A stretch of DNA of 64,000 bases, taken from Candidatus Gastranaerophilales bacterium. Lineage in GTDB: Bacteria; Cyanobacteriota; Vampirovibrionia; Gastranaerophilales; Gastranaerophilaceae. Below the pieces are notes generated by a model. It saw only the letters and a list, made by a program, of their open reading frames with translations, made no database searches and was not told where the DNA came from. Each line of letters starts with the position of its first letter. Position 1 is the first letter of the stretch. The translations under genes were made by a program, and so were the position numbers. The DNA lies in assembly GCA_944323655.1 (NCBI GenBank), contig CALUTL010000008.1, forward strand, positions 1 through 64,000, given 5' to 3'. This document shows positions 16,854-26,775 of this stretch, one piece after another.

Positions 16854-19800
16854 ATGGCACAAACAGAAATTGATGAAATAGTAAACGTTATAAAATCGGA
16901 AACTGCAATTATTAATGAAACATACAACAACACTCTTTCCGACATAAACAATAAACTCGAAGATATTGCAAATGACGGAATTAACACTGAACTTATAAAA
17001 AGCAGTTTGAAAGATTTGGAAACTACTCTTGAAAGCCGTCACAGGTTTATGTCTGAAAAATTTTCCGAACTTAAAGAATCTTTTGCAACTCTTAACGAAA
17101 ACAGCGAGCTTTTAACAAAAAATGCCGATTTGAAGATAATGTTCAATCTTCTTAACGAACATATTGACCATTTTGCGCAGGAAATAAATGACCAAAGAAA
17201 CTTGTCGCTTGACATTGAGTCAAAATTAATTGAATTTAAAAACGACAATTCAAAAAAAGAAGAAATCATTGAAAACATATCCACTGTAAAAGAAGGCGTT
17301 GAAAACATAAACAGAGGACTTGAAGCCTCAATTATGGAAATAAATTCAAGCCTCAGAGGGATTACGAAAACCCTTATGACAATGGATGTAACGGATCAGA
17401 ATGATATTATCAAACGCGAACTTGAAAACATTTATCTTGCAACCAATGCAATCCTTTCTTCAATGGAAATTCTTGATCAGAAAAACGACGAAATTGCAAA
17501 AAATCAAATTTCTAAAGACGATTTAGTAAGCCTTGCGGGAAAAATTGACAACTCGTTTGCACTTGTATCGGAAAAAATTGAAACCATTGACAAAAGTGAC
17601 AAAATAATTTCCGAAATTGAGAAAAACCGAGATGAGCTGCTATCTTTTAACGAAAACATCTCAAAAGACTTGTCGGATTATTTAAATTCTGTAAGGGATG
17701 TTCTTGCAAATTGTATTGATGAAATTAAAGCCTCTCATACACAAAATTCAGATGATGAAGCTTACATTCCAATGCAAAAGCTTGAAAATCTTGAGAAACT
17801 ATCCGACGATATCAGAAAAATTGATACAACAATATCCCGTCAAAGCGAAAATTATCTGACCTTAATAAGTTCAAAAATTAAAGAACTCGGTGAAACTCTT
17901 GAAGGCTTCAAGTCTGAGATAACTTCTTCAAACCTTCAGGCGGCTACCGATTTTACCGGCAAATTTGAAGAACTCAAAGGCAAAATTTCTGATTTTCCGG
18001 AGATATTTGACAACAAATTTGTTGAACTTCAACAAAAAGTCGATTCAAGTATGCTTTCTGTCGAAAATTTTGCGCAGGACAGCAACTTAAAACTCGGAAA
18101 TACTTTATCTGAAATTACCGACATCAGAAACGATATTTTGAATATTATTGAAGATATAAATAATCTAAGTGCTAATCAGGATTTATTTACAGCACATATA
18201 GACGGCAAATTCAATGAAAATTTGACAGAATTAAAAGACAATTTGAACCTGTTTGAAGGCGGATTTGAAAAACTAAGACACGACATTGAACAATCAAACA
18301 TCGACAGCAGATCAATTCTTACAGAAATCGCAGAAAAAACCTCCGCACAAATTGATGCTTTATTAAGCAACCTTCAAACCGAAAATAACAGTTCGGAATT
18401 TTCAGATGAAATAAAAACAGGATTTGAAAATATTACAACAAGTCTGTCTGATTTAAAAAATATTTTCACGGAAATTTCTGCTCAAAATGTCGGAAATATT
18501 CTAACTGCAATAACGGAAAACACAGGAACCGTAAATAATCTTGAAAATCGGCTTAATGAAACTTTTTCAAACGGCATAAACAACAGCCAAAGCATTATCG
18601 TATCAGCAATAGCAGAAAATAAACAACTTATTGAAGACTTAAACAATCATTTTATGTCACTTTCCGAACAGAATGCCGGTAATATTTTGTCAAGCATTGA
18701 AAGTAATTCTGCTAAAATTGACGAGATTAAAAGTAATATCACTGCAAACTTTGGCGGGAATTTCGACAATATTCAACAAACCGTTTCCGAAATCAAAGAC
18801 GAAACAAGACAACAAATTGAAGATTTAGGCGACAGATTTACAACAATATCCGAACAAAATGCAGGGAATATCTTGTCAGGAATTGAGAACGCTTCTGCTA
18901 AAATTGACGAGATTAAAAGTAATATCACTGCAAACTTTGGCGGGAATTTTGACAATATTCAGCAAACTGTTTCGGAGATTAAAGACGAAACAAGACAACA
19001 AATCGAAGATTTAAGCGACAGGTTTACGACAATATCTGAGCAAAATGCAGGTAATATTTTGTCAGGAATTGAGAACGCTTCTGCTAAAATTGACGAAATT
19101 AAAAGTAATATCACTGCAAACTTTGGCGGGAATTTTGACAATATTCAACAAACCGTTTCGGAGATTAAAGACGAAACAAGACAACAAATCGAAGATTTAG
19201 GCGACAGGTTTACGACAATATCTGAGCAAAATGCAGGTAATATTTTGTCAGGAATTGAAAATGCTTCTGCCAAAATTGACGAAATTAAAAGTAATATCAC
19301 TGCAAACTTTGACGGAAATTTCGACAACATTCAGCAGACTGTTTCTGAAATTAAGGATGAAACGAAGCAACAGATTGAAAAATTAAGTGAAAAATTTGCT
19401 GAGCTTACAGACCAAAAAGTATCCGAAATAAATTCAACAGCACTAAAAATTGATATGCTGGGTGTTGATTTATCCACTGAAATCGACAATAGTTTTGAAA
19501 TGGTTAAAAATCACATCCAGAAAGCCGAAGCTGCCCAAACACAACAATCCGGACAAATTGAAGTCTTATCGGAAAATATAGCAAAATTGGAATCCGAATT
19601 TTCTCAAAATTCGGACAAATTTAAAAATGCAGTTGAAGAACAAATAAATAGTCTTGAAAATTACATTACAGCGCTAAAAGAAACCATAATAAAAACATCT
19701 TCTTCCGAAAATTTTGAAGAACTTTCAGAAAAAATGCACACTATCGAGACCGCTCTTCATGATGCAAGCGAGAACTTTAGCGACAATCTTATGATGCTTC

Positions 19801-22271
19801 AAAATAAGGTTATGGATTACGAAAATTCCGTAAATTACCTTTCAGAGCAAACAACCCAAAAGCTTGATTCGACTATTTCTGAAATTTCAGCAATCAAAGA
19901 AGATTTTACAAATATCGTTTCAAAAATTTCAAATTCAAATGAAGATGTTTCAGAACTTGCAACATCTTTAATTCAAAAATTTGAAGAAATTACAAATAAA
20001 AACGCAGATGAAAATCAAATTCAAAATGCTTTAACAATAATGGAAGAAAAACTTGAAAAACTTCAAGAACTTCTGACGCGTAACAGCCTTGACAATTTTG
20101 ATAATATAGACAACAAAATTTCAGATCTAAAACAGGAAATTGAACTTGTTAAAACCGATATTTCCGAAATTTTAACAACCAAAAATGAATCAGTTGCCGA
20201 TGAATTAAATCCTTTAAAAGAAGCGGTAGACAACTTCGTAAATACAGATTTTGACAACATTTTGGAAAATATCAAATCACAAATAGAACTTTCTTATCTG
20301 AATTTTTCATCTGACGTAAATGAAAGTCTAACCGAAAACCATGATAATTACCTACAACTTAACGAGGCATACGAGGATTTAATCGGTAAATTCACCAAAG
20401 TTGAAGAAATAATTAATGATTTAAACAAAAACGTAACCGAGCAGATAGTAAATAACTTAGAGAAATCAAACGGAATTTTTGCTAATTGGGCCGAAGATAT
20501 AAAAACCTTAAAAGAAAGAACCGATTCAGGATTTGAAGCAACAGAAAAAACTCTTGACGGAATTTTAAGAAATATCAGCACACTTGCCAAAAACAGTTCA
20601 GAAGCGAACCTTAAGGACTTAAAAGACCAGTTTCTTTCAAAATTTGATTATTTTGATTCAGAAGTAACCTCAAAACTCAAAGTAATAAATGATGAACTTG
20701 ACAGCGGCAGACAAAATTCAACGGAAGCACTTAACAATTTAAAATCACTTCTTGATAACGTAAATACTTTGAATGAAAAGGTAGATGTAATAGCCCTTTC
20801 AGATTCGTCCGAGCGTTTGGAAGACTTGATGCAGTCGCTGCATGAAAAAGTAGATATTCTTGCAAGCAGCGGAGATAGCGAAAAAGTAGAAGAAATGCTT
20901 GGCGCATTGCATGAAAAAATAGATCTTCTTGTAACCGACGGAAGTGATGAAAAACTTGAGCAAATAGAGGATATAATTCAAAATCTTCATGACAAAATAG
21001 ACGTCTTTACAATGACAGATAATGAAGAAAGGATTGAAGATCTTGTAAAATCACTGCACGATAAAGTAGATATTTTGGCGCTCTCGGAAGATAACGACCT
21101 AATAGACGAAATTCACGACATAAAAGAAATGGTTTTCGAGCAGCGCAAACAGTTTGAAAAATCAGGACTTGGAGACAGAACCCAAAGCATAGATAAATGT
21201 CTTGAAAAATTATTGACAGATTTATCGACAGTAGAAGAAAGAATAACCGGCCTTGACCTTGAAAAGAACGCAAGCGACATAAAAGATTCTGTAATGAATG
21301 CAATTTTAGCAGTTACGGATCAGATTACGTTTGCTGAGGAAACGGAAGAAATCAAAGGCTTTGTGGAAGAAAGAACGGAAGAAATCAACAAAAATCTTCT
21401 TGAAGTCAAAAAACAACTTAACAATATTGCAAGCAGTTCAGAATCTTGGGATTACACTTACACCATGCAGGATATAGAATCTGATATTGCAAAACTTCGT
21501 CTGATATTGAATGATATATCAGCTTCATCTTCTAAGGAAGACATAAGCGAAATTTCGCAGAATATGCACAAAATAGCAGCTTCGGTAAATTCGCTTCACA
21601 GCAGTCTTACAGAAGAACAAATTCTTGATTTAAAAACAAATATTGAAAAGATTAACGAAGATGTTTTAAGCCTAAGTTCACGAACAAACAAGCTACTTCT
21701 GACCTCAGACGAATCCTATAAAGCATTAACAGACGGCTTGGATGAGTTTAGCAAAATATCAAATCAGCTTCAAAAGCGAATTGATATACTAGATAACAGC
21801 AGCATAAATGAAATTATAGATAAAAAACTAGACACAATAACCGATGCTGTAACGACCTCTGCAAATGCAGATGAAGTAATCCGTCAGGTTATGATGTATC
21901 TTGGAGAATGGATTGATGATGCAAGTGAAAAATTGAACAATATAACCTCAGAAACCTCAAACATCTCCGAAATAAATTCCGAACTTAGCATTTTAAAATC
22001 AATGGTAGGTAATACCGAAATACTGGATTCCTTGGAAATGAAGTTTAATGCTCAGCAAAATCGGATAGAAATGCTTGAAGAAAAAGTTGATGCGATATTT
22101 AGTGCGCTTGAACATAACTCCGAACAAAGCACAACATTTGAAGACAATATGCGCAACATGTTTGACGAAAAATTTGACAAAATAGACGAAAAGATGAAAA
22201 AACTTGATGATAAATTAACGAAGCTATCGAAAGGAATAGACAAGCTGGCATCGTATGTTGACGAAGACTAG
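16854..22271 (+). CDS. giant repetitive coiled-coil protein
   Basis: This 1805-residue protein is almost entirely predicted alpha-helical coiled coil. It is rich in Glu, Lys, Asn, Ser, Ile and Leu, almost devoid of Pro, Cys and Trp, and lacks a signal peptide or membrane segment. Residues about 600-850 contain a 62-residue unit repeated about four times, nearly identical at DNA level. Residues about 1320-1420 hold a second repeat family, LHEKVDIL-like, with a period of 27-30 residues. AAGGAAAT lies just before the ATG. It overlaps the glcD start by 17 bases. I know no matching family. A cytoskeletal, scaffold or surface role is possible but not shown. Confidence 0.9.
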   Translation: MAQTEIDEIVNVIKSETAIINETYNNTLSDINNKLEDIANDGINTELIKSSLKDLETTLESRHRFMSEKFSELKESFATLNENSELLTKNADLKIMFNLLNEHIDHFAQEINDQRNLSLDIESKLIEFKNDNSKKEEIIENISTVKEGVENINRGLEASIMEINSSLRGITKTLMTMDVTDQNDIIKRELENIYLATNAILSSMEILDQKNDEIAKNQISKDDLVSLAGKIDNSFALVSEKIETIDKSDKIISEIEKNRDELLSFNENISKDLSDYLNSVRDVLANCIDEIKASHTQNSDDEAYIPMQKLENLEKLSDDIRKIDTTISRQSENYLTLISSKIKELGETLEGFKSEITSSNLQAATDFTGKFEELKGKISDFPEIFDNKFVELQQKVDSSMLSVENFAQDSNLKLGNTLSEITDIRNDILNIIEDINNLSANQDLFTAHIDGKFNENLTELKDNLNLFEGGFEKLRHDIEQSNIDSRSILTEIAEKTSAQIDALLSNLQTENNSSEFSDEIKTGFENITTSLSDLKNIFTEISAQNVGNILTAITENTGTVNNLENRLNETFSNGINNSQSIIVSAIAENKQLIEDLNNHFMSLSEQNAGNILSSIESNSAKIDEIKSNITANFGGNFDNIQQTVSEIKDETRQQIEDLGDRFTTISEQNAGNILSGIENASAKIDEIKSNITANFGGNFDNIQQTVSEIKDETRQQIEDLSDRFTTISEQNAGNILSGIENASAKIDEIKSNITANFGGNFDNIQQTVSEIKDETRQQIEDLGDRFTTISEQNAGNILSGIENASAKIDEIKSNITANFDGNFDNIQQTVSEIKDETKQQIEKLSEKFAELTDQKVSEINSTALKIDMLGVDLSTEIDNSFEMVKNHIQKAEAAQTQQSGQIEVLSENIAKLESEFSQNSDKFKNAVEEQINSLENYITALKETIIKTSSSENFEELSEKMHTIETALHDASENFSDNLMMLQNKVMDYENSVNYLSEQTTQKLDSTISEISAIKEDFTNIVSKISNSNEDVSELATSLIQKFEEITNKNADENQIQNALTIMEEKLEKLQELLTRNSLDNFDNIDNKISDLKQEIELVKTDISEILTTKNESVADELNPLKEAVDNFVNTDFDNILENIKSQIELSYLNFSSDVNESLTENHDNYLQLNEAYEDLIGKFTKVEEIINDLNKNVTEQIVNNLEKSNGIFANWAEDIKTLKERTDSGFEATEKTLDGILRNISTLAKNSSEANLKDLKDQFLSKFDYFDSEVTSKLKVINDELDSGRQNSTEALNNLKSLLDNVNTLNEKVDVIALSDSSERLEDLMQSLHEKVDILASSGDSEKVEEMLGALHEKIDLLVTDGSDEKLEQIEDIIQNLHDKIDVFTMTDNEERIEDLVKSLHDKVDILALSEDNDLIDEIHDIKEMVFEQRKQFEKSGLGDRTQSIDKCLEKLLTDLSTVEERITGLDLEKNASDIKDSVMNAILAVTDQITFAEETEEIKGFVEERTEEINKNLLEVKKQLNNIASSSESWDYTYTMQDIESDIAKLRLILNDISASSSKEDISEISQNMHKIAASVNSLHSSLTEEQILDLKTNIEKINEDVLSLSSRTNKLLLTSDESYKALTDGLDEFSKISNQLQKRIDILDNSSINEIIDKKLDTITDAVTTSANADEVIRQVMMYLGEWIDDASEKLNNITSETSNISEINSELSILKSMVGNTEILDSLEMKFNAQQNRIEMLEEKVDAIFSALEHNSEQSTTFEDNMRNMFDEKFDKIDEKMKKLDDKLTKLSKGIDKLASYVDED
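18650..19395 (+). repeat. 186-bp in-frame tandem repeat, about four copies
   Basis: The segment coding SEQNAGNILSGIENASAKI recurs at about 18664, 18850, 19036 and 19222, a constant period of 186 bases or 62 codons. Copies 2 to 4 are nearly identical even at synonymous positions, and the flanking copies are more diverged. The period keeps the frame and is a multiple of neither 7 nor 11 residues. Confidence 0.92.
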
Positions 22272-23640
22272 ATTAATAAAAGATTTAAAAAACATATTAC
22301 CCCGCAACAGTGTATTGACGGAGCTGGAAGAACGCTACGCCTACAGTCAGGATGCGGCAAACACACCGGATATAAAGAACATAGCGGATGCAGTTGTTTT
22401 TGTTGAAAACACCGAAGAAGTTCAGCATGTCGTAAAACTTGCCGCAAAATACAAAATTCCTGTAATTTGCCGCGGCGCCGGCACAAATGTAGTAGGCGCA
22501 TGCACAGTAGAACATGGCGGAATTATCTTAAACTTTTCAAAAATGAACAAAATCCTTGAAATTAATCCTCAAAACATGACCGCCCAAGTTCAGCCCGGTG
22601 TAATCGTTGGTGAGCTTCAAAAACAAGCGGAAAAATTAGGACTTTACTACCCTCCGGATCCGTCAAACCTTGCCGTATCAACAATCGGCGGAAGTATCGC
22701 ACAATCTTCAGGCGGCGCAAGAACTTTCAAATACGGCTCTACAAAAGATTATATTTTGAATATGAAAGTAGTTATGGCAAACGGAGAAATCCTTCAAACC
22801 GGCTCAAATACAATAAAAAATGCAACAGGTTATAACCTCGGCAGCCTTTTTATCGGAAGCGAAGGAACTTTAGGAATTGTCGTCGAAGCAACTGTAAAGC
22901 TTATCCCAAAACCCCAAACAAGACAGGTTGTTATGGCATATTTTGACAGAATCAGCGAAGCCATAGATGCGGTCGATGCAATTATTGAACAGCAAATTTT
23001 TCCGACAACGATAGATTTTATGGACAAAAACGCAATCCAAACAGTCGAAAAATTTTACCCTTCAGGTCTTTTAACAGATAAAGAAGCCGCATTAATAATC
23101 GAAGTTGACGGATTTGAAAATGCCGTTGAATATCAAAAAAATGTAATTTTATCTATTCTGAATAACGCACACGCCTCAGCAATTCAAAGCTCCTCAACAG
23201 AAGAAGAATACAACAAAATTTGGAAAGCAAGACGTTCCTCAATGGGAGCTTGCGCAAAATTAAAACCGAACGTTACAACGGACGACGTAATTGTGCCAAG
23301 ACAAAATCTTGCAAAACTTGTTCTCGGAATCCGCAAGATCTGCGAAAAATACAATCTTGAAGTTTGCATGGTAGGACACGTTGGTGACGGCAGTGTTCAT
23401 CCGCAAATTCCAATTGATTACAACAACAAAGATGAATATGACCGACTTAAAAAAGCTAAATCCGAAATTTATGATTTAACTTCAAAACTCGGCGGGATTT
23501 TATCAGGCGAACACGGCATCGGCTCTTTAAAAAGGGATTTCGTAAGCATGGTCGTAAATCCTTTAGCTTTAGAATATATGAGAACTATTAAGAAAACCTT
23601 TGACCCCGATAATATTCTTAATCCGTACAAAATTTTTTAG
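22255..23640 (+). CDS. glcD: FAD-linked glycolate/D-lactate dehydrogenase subunit (GlcD-like)
   Basis: The 461-residue protein has a PCMH-type FAD-binding domain: PVICRGAGTNVVGAC at about 71-85, GGSIAQSSGGART at about 142-154, and GYNLGSLFIGSEGTLGIV around 195. The C-terminal cap has GHVGDGSVHP and GGILSGEHGIG, both typical of GlcD and D-lactate dehydrogenases. It oxidises a 2-hydroxyacid. The start overlaps the end of the giant gene by 17 bases and lacks a well-spaced Shine-Dalgarno, so translational coupling is likely. GlcE and GlcF partners are not adjacent. Confidence 0.93.
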   Translation: MLTKTRLIKDLKNILPRNSVLTELEERYAYSQDAANTPDIKNIADAVVFVENTEEVQHVVKLAAKYKIPVICRGAGTNVVGACTVEHGGIILNFSKMNKILEINPQNMTAQVQPGVIVGELQKQAEKLGLYYPPDPSNLAVSTIGGSIAQSSGGARTFKYGSTKDYILNMKVVMANGEILQTGSNTIKNATGYNLGSLFIGSEGTLGIVVEATVKLIPKPQTRQVVMAYFDRISEAIDAVDAIIEQQIFPTTIDFMDKNAIQTVEKFYPSGLLTDKEAALIIEVDGFENAVEYQKNVILSILNNAHASAIQSSSTEEEYNKIWKARRSSMGACAKLKPNVTTDDVIVPRQNLAKLVLGIRKICEKYNLEVCMVGHVGDGSVHPQIPIDYNNKDEYDRLKKAKSEIYDLTSKLGGILSGEHGIGSLKRDFVSMVVNPLALEYMRTIKKTFDPDNILNPYKIF

Positions 23641-23669
23641 AACAAAAACAAATCTTTTTGAACAAAAAG

Positions 23670-23930
23670 TTAATTCAAAATTTCTTTCAATTTGCCGCTC
23701 TTATACAACGCCTCAAGGTCAGTATAACCTCCAACGTAATTACCGTTGATAATTATCTGCGGAACTGTTTGAACTGTTTTGTTGTATTTTGAAGATAATT
23801 CTTCGCACATTTTTTCAAAATCATCATCAACATTATGTTCCAAATATTCTAACTTTAATGTCTGAAGAAGTTTCTTTGCTTTAATGCAAAACGGGCAGGA
23901 AGTCGAAGTATAAATTTCAATATTATTCAT
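23670..23930 (-). CDS. grxC: glutaredoxin
   Basis: The 86-residue thioredoxin-fold protein has the dithiol active site CPFC at residues 12-15, the cis-Pro loop TVPQIIING and the GGYTDL glutathione-binding turn. It reduces disulfides with glutathione or another thiol. It is the last gene of a likely ycf45-CheR-grx operon on the minus strand and lies 17 bases after the CheR-like gene. AAAGGAG is present before the ATG. Confidence 0.95.
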   Translation of the reverse strand: MNNIEIYTSTSCPFCIKAKKLLQTLKLEYLEHNVDDDFEKMCEELSSKYNKTVQTVPQIIINGNYVGGYTDLEALYKSGKLKEILN

Positions 23931-23947
23931 TTTTAAACTCTCCTTTT

Positions 23948-24718
23948 TTAAAATTTAACCATTTTTTCATATACATTGTCAATATAAGTTTCTTCAAACC
24001 CGTTTTTCAAAAGCAAACTATGTGCCTTAGAAGCGCTCAGATCATAATTTCCTAAGACTACAATGGAATTTGATCCGCAGGCCTCCGACAACATTTTTGC
24101 TAATTTTTCCTGCTCGGGTTCTTTAAGATACATCCACATATTTCGACATAGAAAAACACTGTTTTCTTCATTTTTATTGATTTTGGCAAGCTCATCAAAA
24201 ATATTTGCCTTACGAAATTCTACAAGATTTTTTATATCGTCTTTGAATTTAACCCCTTTTTTACCGTTTTTTAGAGTAATATGATTCAAGAATTTTTTAT
24301 CATTAAACAGAGTATGCAATTTTATTGAAAAGAAATCAAATAAATAATAAATCCCCGGAAGCAGCGGAATTTCGCCGCTTTTTGCTGTATTAACCTGTCG
24401 TTGATTTAAGTCAAATCCTTTTATTGGAAAAAACTTCTCCGCTTTTTCACTTCCCAGATGTTTTATCAAACTCATTATAAGAGTATAACTTTCGGTTCCG
24501 TCAGAACACGCTGCATTATAAATGTTAACTTTATCAGCAGCTTTAAATCTTAAATTCAAATATCTTGCAAAATTACCCCACTGCAAATCCTCTCTAAAAA
24601 AATACGTGCAAAATGGACGCCTCTTATTTAATACCTGATAATTAGAAGTAAAAGACAGATTTTTTCTGAAATTATTTTCGTAATTTAAAAACGATTGAGG
24701 GCCTAATGTAATATTCAT
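23948..24718 (-). CDS. CheR-like SAM-dependent methyltransferase
   Basis: The 256-residue protein resembles the catalytic domain of CheR. It has a SAM loop, NAACSDGTESYTLIMSL, at about 87-103, KGFDLNQRQVNTAKSG as the acidic/adenosine site, and FLCRNMWMYLKEPEQEKL matching the CheR FCRNVLIYF region. The N-terminal helical recognition domain of CheR is not evident. Instead there is a short leader with NLSFTSNY. No chemotaxis receptor or other che gene is nearby, so the target protein is unknown. The start follows the ycf45 stop by 45 bases. Confidence 0.8.
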   Translation of the reverse strand: MNITLGPQSFLNYENNFRKNLSFTSNYQVLNKRRPFCTYFFREDLQWGNFARYLNLRFKAADKVNIYNAACSDGTESYTLIMSLIKHLGSEKAEKFFPIKGFDLNQRQVNTAKSGEIPLLPGIYYLFDFFSIKLHTLFNDKKFLNHITLKNGKKGVKFKDDIKNLVEFRKANIFDELAKINKNEENSVFLCRNMWMYLKEPEQEKLAKMLSEACGSNSIVVLGNYDLSASKAHSLLLKNGFEETYIDNVYEKMVKF

Positions 24719-24763
24719 ATCTCCATTAAACCCTCAAAAAACTGTTTTTTGCTATTTTTTTAC

Positions 24764-26416
24764 TTAAATTATTTTTTTATTATCAAAATCTTTCCCGCCG
24801 ACAATTCTCAAATGTCTTTGCTCACCTTCACCGACAGATTTACTTTCCAAATTATGCTGCTCAACAAGTTCATGCTGAAGCTTTCTTATATGCTGATTTT
24901 GCGGAGTTAATTCAACATGCTCAGCACCTGCTAAAATCTTGTTTATTGCAGCTTTTGCTTCATCCAAAGCTCGCTCAGCATCATCATAATACCCGCACAA
25001 AGTTTCAGAAGTTTCTGTTATATCCAAAGCCTCTTTCAAAACTTTTTGAATTTGCGCCATTGAATTTGTTTTTATATAAAAAATTTGAAGTCGATAATCG
25101 TTTGCCGTGCTTAAAATTTTGGCTCCGCCTTTTGCAAAATTTTTGTGTGCAATCACAATATCCGCATCATCCAAATTCCTTGTAATCTCTGCGTTTAAGT
25201 CTAATCGTTCAATAATTTTTTCAACAATACTTCTCGATACGGCGTATAAATATATTTTTTTGAATTTCTTAACGTCATTTACGTATTTTTGTCTTGAAAA
25301 ACTAAACTTCAAGCTATCCGTTGGATCTTTCAAAGCTTTGTTATCAAGTTTAGAAATTTCTTCCTTAATTTCGGAAATAGGATTAGATTCCGCCTGTTCT
25401 TGCGGATTTTGAATTTCGCTTTGCGGCTGCGCTTCGTAGACCTTGTCGACTTTTCTAATCTCAGGACGAATCGGCCAGCCTCTTAAAATATAATCGACAG
25501 CTTCCGCAGTATTTTTGTAAACCGCAAGAGTATTTCTGTCAAGAATTTCAATTACGATATCAAAAGTCGGCTGTTTTTCTCTTTCTAAAACCGTCTTTTG
25601 CGAAGCTCTTCTTCTTGCTTCATCATCACCTAATGTTACGGATTGAATTCCGCCGACCAAATCGGATAAAGTCGGGTTTTTAATTAAACTTTCCAGCGAA
25701 TTACCGTGAGCGGTTGCAATCAACATAACACCGCGCTCTGCGATCGTACGGGCAGCTTGAGCTTCTGCTTCCGTTCCGATTTCATCGACAACGATAACTT
25801 CCGGTGTGTGATTCTCAACCGCTTCTATCATAATATCTTTTTGAAATTCAGGCTGTCTAACCTGCATACGTCTTGCATGACCTATTGCCGGATGAGGAGT
25901 ATCACCGTCCCCTGCAATTTCATTTGAAGTATCGACAACTACAACTCTTTTCCCGAGTTCATCCGCTACAAGCCTTGAAATTTCTCTTAATTTTGTAGTC
26001 TTACCAACCCCCGGACGACCAAGGAACAGGATGCTTTTGTTCATCATACAAATATCTTTGATACAAGCAATCGTCCCTGTTACAACTCGTCCGATTCTGC
26101 AAGTTAAGCCGATAACTTTTCCCTGACGATTTCTTATAGCACTTATACGATGTAAAGTTCCGGGGATTCCCGACCTGTTGTCAGATGTAAATTCCTGAAT
26201 GTGCGAAGTAATATAATTTATATCATCCTCCGTCACAAAATCTGAACCTAAATATTCAATCTTTCCGCTTGAATGTCTTATCTCAGGCGTTCGCCCGATA
26301 TCCAAAACTATTTCAATAACATCTTCCATCTGCTCATAGTTAACCAGCCTCCTTACCTTTTCAGGTAAAACTTCTAACAGTCTGTCCAAGTCGTTTTGTA
26401 ATTGCAGATTACTCAT
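24764..26416 (-). CDS. ycf45: Ycf45-type AAA ATPase with C-terminal R3H domain
   Basis: The 550-residue protein has a SpoIIIAA/secretion-ATPase-like P-loop domain, with Walker A GRPGVGKTT at 133-141 and Walker B VIVVDEIGTEAEAQAART near 207. A linker follows, and the C-terminus has RKLQH and EGEQRHLRI, an R3H pattern (Arg-x3-His) of single-strand nucleic acid binding. This architecture is known in cyanobacteria and algal plastids as Ycf45. The ATG at 26416 is preceded by GAAAGG 7 bases upstream. A TTG five codons earlier would place the ribosome site inside the gene. It heads an operon with the CheR-like and grx genes. A TATAAT at 26512-26517 (minus) is its likely -10. Confidence 0.88.
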   Translation of the reverse strand: MSNLQLQNDLDRLLEVLPEKVRRLVNYEQMEDVIEIVLDIGRTPEIRHSSGKIEYLGSDFVTEDDINYITSHIQEFTSDNRSGIPGTLHRISAIRNRQGKVIGLTCRIGRVVTGTIACIKDICMMNKSILFLGRPGVGKTTKLREISRLVADELGKRVVVVDTSNEIAGDGDTPHPAIGHARRMQVRQPEFQKDIMIEAVENHTPEVIVVDEIGTEAEAQAARTIAERGVMLIATAHGNSLESLIKNPTLSDLVGGIQSVTLGDDEARRRASQKTVLEREKQPTFDIVIEILDRNTLAVYKNTAEAVDYILRGWPIRPEIRKVDKVYEAQPQSEIQNPQEQAESNPISEIKEEISKLDNKALKDPTDSLKFSFSRQKYVNDVKKFKKIYLYAVSRSIVEKIIERLDLNAEITRNLDDADIVIAHKNFAKGGAKILSTANDYRLQIFYIKTNSMAQIQKVLKEALDITETSETLCGYYDDAERALDEAKAAINKILAGAEHVELTPQNQHIRKLQHELVEQHNLESKSVGEGEQRHLRIVGGKDFDNKKII

Positions 26417-26498
26417 ATATATGCCTTTCAATAGTGCTGATATACAAAATTGATGTTATTGGCGCTTTTATTTCTGTTCTTGTTTTTTTATTTTTCAT
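26409..26498 (-). CDS. possible 29-codon leader ORF before ycf45
   Basis: On the minus strand an ATG at 26498 is preceded immediately by AGGAGAG. It opens a 29-codon frame (MKNKKTRTEIKAP...) whose stop overlaps the ycf45 start by 8 bases. The overlap would allow translational coupling. The GGAG to ATG spacing is only 2 bases, which is poor, so this may simply be untranslated leader. Confidence 0.25.
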   Translation of the reverse strand: MKNKKTRTEIKAPITSILYISTIERHIYE

Positions 26499-26775
26499 CT
26501 CTCCTATTTATATTATACCACTTTTTGTAAAAAAATCTTCAATCTTTAGTATTACACCTGTCGTAATTTTTACAAAATTTTACGTTTTTGCTTTGGCTAA
26601 AACTATCACTCTGCCAAAGTTTTGGGCTATTAAATTTTACAAAAATTTTTGAAAAATTTTATAAAATTTTTTGTAAAAAAATAATATATGTTACAATATA
26701 TTTTCAAGATATACCAAAAGATTTAAAAAAAATATTTTTCTTGCTAAAATTGACATAAAAAGAAAGGATAAAACA

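Noticed and set aside
18650..19395. Regular 186-bp spacing suggested a CRISPR or satellite array
   Set aside because: The repeat is in frame within a long coiled-coil gene and lacks unique spacers between short repeats. The evenly spaced antisense frames across it are by-products.
26434..26652. Hydrophobic 72-codon frame opposite the ycf45 leader
   Set aside because: It has no ribosome site and arises from AT-rich antisense sequence over the ycf45 promoter and start.
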